6,380 bases of DNA from an uncultured Comamonadaceae bacterium (lineage in GTDB: Bacteria > Pseudomonadota > Gammaproteobacteria > Burkholderiales > Burkholderiaceae_C). The stretch is from the NCBI GenBank assembly GCA_937893415.1, contig CALBWZ010000151.1:1-6380 (forward strand), written 5' to 3'. Both the position numbers and the translations under genes were made by a program. The notes beneath the pieces were generated by a model. The model saw only the letters and a program-made list of their open reading frames with translations. It ran no database searches and had not been told where the DNA came from. Of the stretch, positions 5,489 through 6,380 are shown piece after piece; the stretch's first letter is position 1, and the number at the start of each line of letters is the position of its first letter.

Positions 5489-6380
5489 TTAGGCCTGTGT
5501 GGGCGCTGTGGCTTCGCTTTGTCGCTCTAATGTGGTCACAGCTAGAGTTTTATTTTCAGATGCGGTTGCAGTTGCGGCGGTGGGTGTTTGGCCACTTGTT
5601 GGCCTAGCAGTTGCCACACGCACTGCGTTTGTTGCGGTCTTAAAAGGTTCTAGTCCGACGCGTTGTACGGTGTGTATGAAGCGTTCTTGCCCAAGCCGCT
5701 GGTCACGGTAAGTGGCCAGCAAGGCTTCCACCACATCGGCTACTTCAGCAGCAGCAAAAGAAGGGCCAATGACTTTGCCTGGGGTCGGCGTGCCGCCTAG
5801 GTGGCTCCCGTCTGAGCCACCCAGTGTTATTTGGTACCACTCTTGGCCATCTTTATCGACGCCCAGTACCCCAATGTGTCCGCTGTGGTGGTGTCCGCAT
5901 GAGTTGATGCACCCGCTGATGTGCAAGTCAACAGGGCCAATGTCATCGAGCTCATCCATGTCTTGGTAGCGCGCTGTAATGGCCGAAGCCAATGGCAGTG
6001 ACCTGGCGTTGGCCAAGCTGCAAAAGTCACCACCCGGGCAGGCGATCATGTCTGTCAGAAGGCCAATGTTGGGTTTGGCAAATCCCAACGTGCGCGCTGC
6101 GCGCCATAGTGCTGGTAGTTCGTTGTTGTCCACCCATGGCAACACCAGATTTTGTTCATGGCTGACGCGCACCTCACCCGCGCTGTATTGCTCCGCCAAA
6201 TCGGCGGCGGCATCAAGTTGGTTGGCGGTGGCATCACCCGGGGCAAACCCTGGACGTTTAAACGACAAGGTGACAGCACGAAGGTCTGGGTTTTTATGCG
6301 CACGCACGTTTTGCTTGAGCCAGCGGCCAAACTCGGTATCGTCTTTGGCCGATGCATGCAACAAGTTGGTATGTCGCACT
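5489..6380 (-). CDS. cysI: Assimilatory sulfite reductase hemoprotein, C-terminal half (partial)
   Basis: This is the last 297 codons of a nitrite/sulfite reductase family protein that reduces sulfite to sulfide with six electrons. The frame is open to the right edge, so the N-terminal half and start lie outside. Counting from the first complete codon at 6379, the siroheme-[4Fe-4S] ligands are visible as C114-x5-C120 (ACPGGDFCSLA) and C157-x3-C161 (SGCINSCGHHHSG). The fourth cysteine also bridges to siroheme. The ferredoxin-like repeat around RVSHEQNLVLP (71-81) and the GSDGSHLGGTPTPGKVIGPS stretch (188-207) are typical. The conserved domain ends near 253, and about 43 Thr/Ala-rich residues follow. 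No cysJ is visible, so the electron donor may be a ferredoxin. Sulfite rather than nitrite as substrate is inferred from the cys genes downstream. Confidence 0.92.
   Translation of the reverse strand, partial: VRHTNLLHASAKDDTEFGRWLKQNVRAHKNPDLRAVTLSFKRPGFAPGDATANQLDAAADLAEQYSAGEVRVSHEQNLVLPWVDNNELPALWRAARTLGFAKPNIGLLTDMIACPGGDFCSLANARSLPLASAITARYQDMDELDDIGPVDLHISGCINSCGHHHSGHIGVLGVDKDGQEWYQITLGGSDGSHLGGTPTPGKVIGPSFAAAEVADVVEALLATYRDQRLGQERFIHTVQRVGLEPFKTATNAVRVATARPTSGQTPTAATATASENKTLAVTTLERQSEATAPTQA

Noticed and set aside
1..6380. CRISPR arrays, insertion sequences, toxin-antitoxin pairs or other defence systems
   Set aside because: No spaced repeat array, transposase, terminal inverted repeats or small paired genes are visible. 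The only mobile-element hint is the integrase fragment at the left edge.

Overview
The window looks chromosomal and betaproteobacterial, most likely Burkholderiales and perhaps Comamonadaceae. This is an inference from the gene order cysI-DUF934-cysH-cysD-cysN, a 3-cluster-ligand-set 7Fe ferredoxin of the FdxA type, and a thioredoxin-reductase-like ferredoxin-NADP reductase. Moderate GC content would fit a freshwater lineage, but the genus cannot be named from the sequence alone. Every gene recognised here lies on the minus strand, so transcription runs from high to low coordinates.

Positions 6380 to 2063 hold an assimilatory sulfate reduction operon: the C-terminal half of a siroheme sulfite reductase (cysI, running off the window), a DUF934 protein, an iron-sulfur APS/PAPS reductase (cysH), and the two subunits of ATP sulfurylase (cysD, cysN). 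The last four genes are almost without spacing: two 4-base ATGA overlaps and one 1-base gap. Together they activate sulfate to APS (CysDN, with GTP hydrolysis by CysN), reduce it to sulfite (CysH) and reduce sulfite to sulfide (CysI). No APS kinase (cysC) and no flavoprotein CysJ appear in the visible part.

A 166-base gap without a gene (1897-2062) separates this operon from fdxA (7Fe ferredoxin) and a ferredoxin-NADP reductase. These two could form an NADPH to reductase to ferredoxin chain. Because CysI has no visible CysJ partner, they are plausible electron donors to it, but this is inferred only from proximity.

At the left end is an intact tRNA-Asn(GUU) gene with encoded CCA, its own sigma70-like promoter and a strong hairpin terminator. 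Beyond it, 1-130 encodes the N-terminus of a probable tyrosine-type site-specific integrase on the same strand. Its upstream DNA is AT-rich, carries an 8-base direct repeat with an 11-base period, and may have a leaderless promoter. An integrase just past the 3' end of a tRNA gene is the classic edge of an integrated element, and this is the most notable point in the window. The rest is ordinary housekeeping metabolism, and I see no evidence for a new defence or other undescribed system inside these 6.4 kb.
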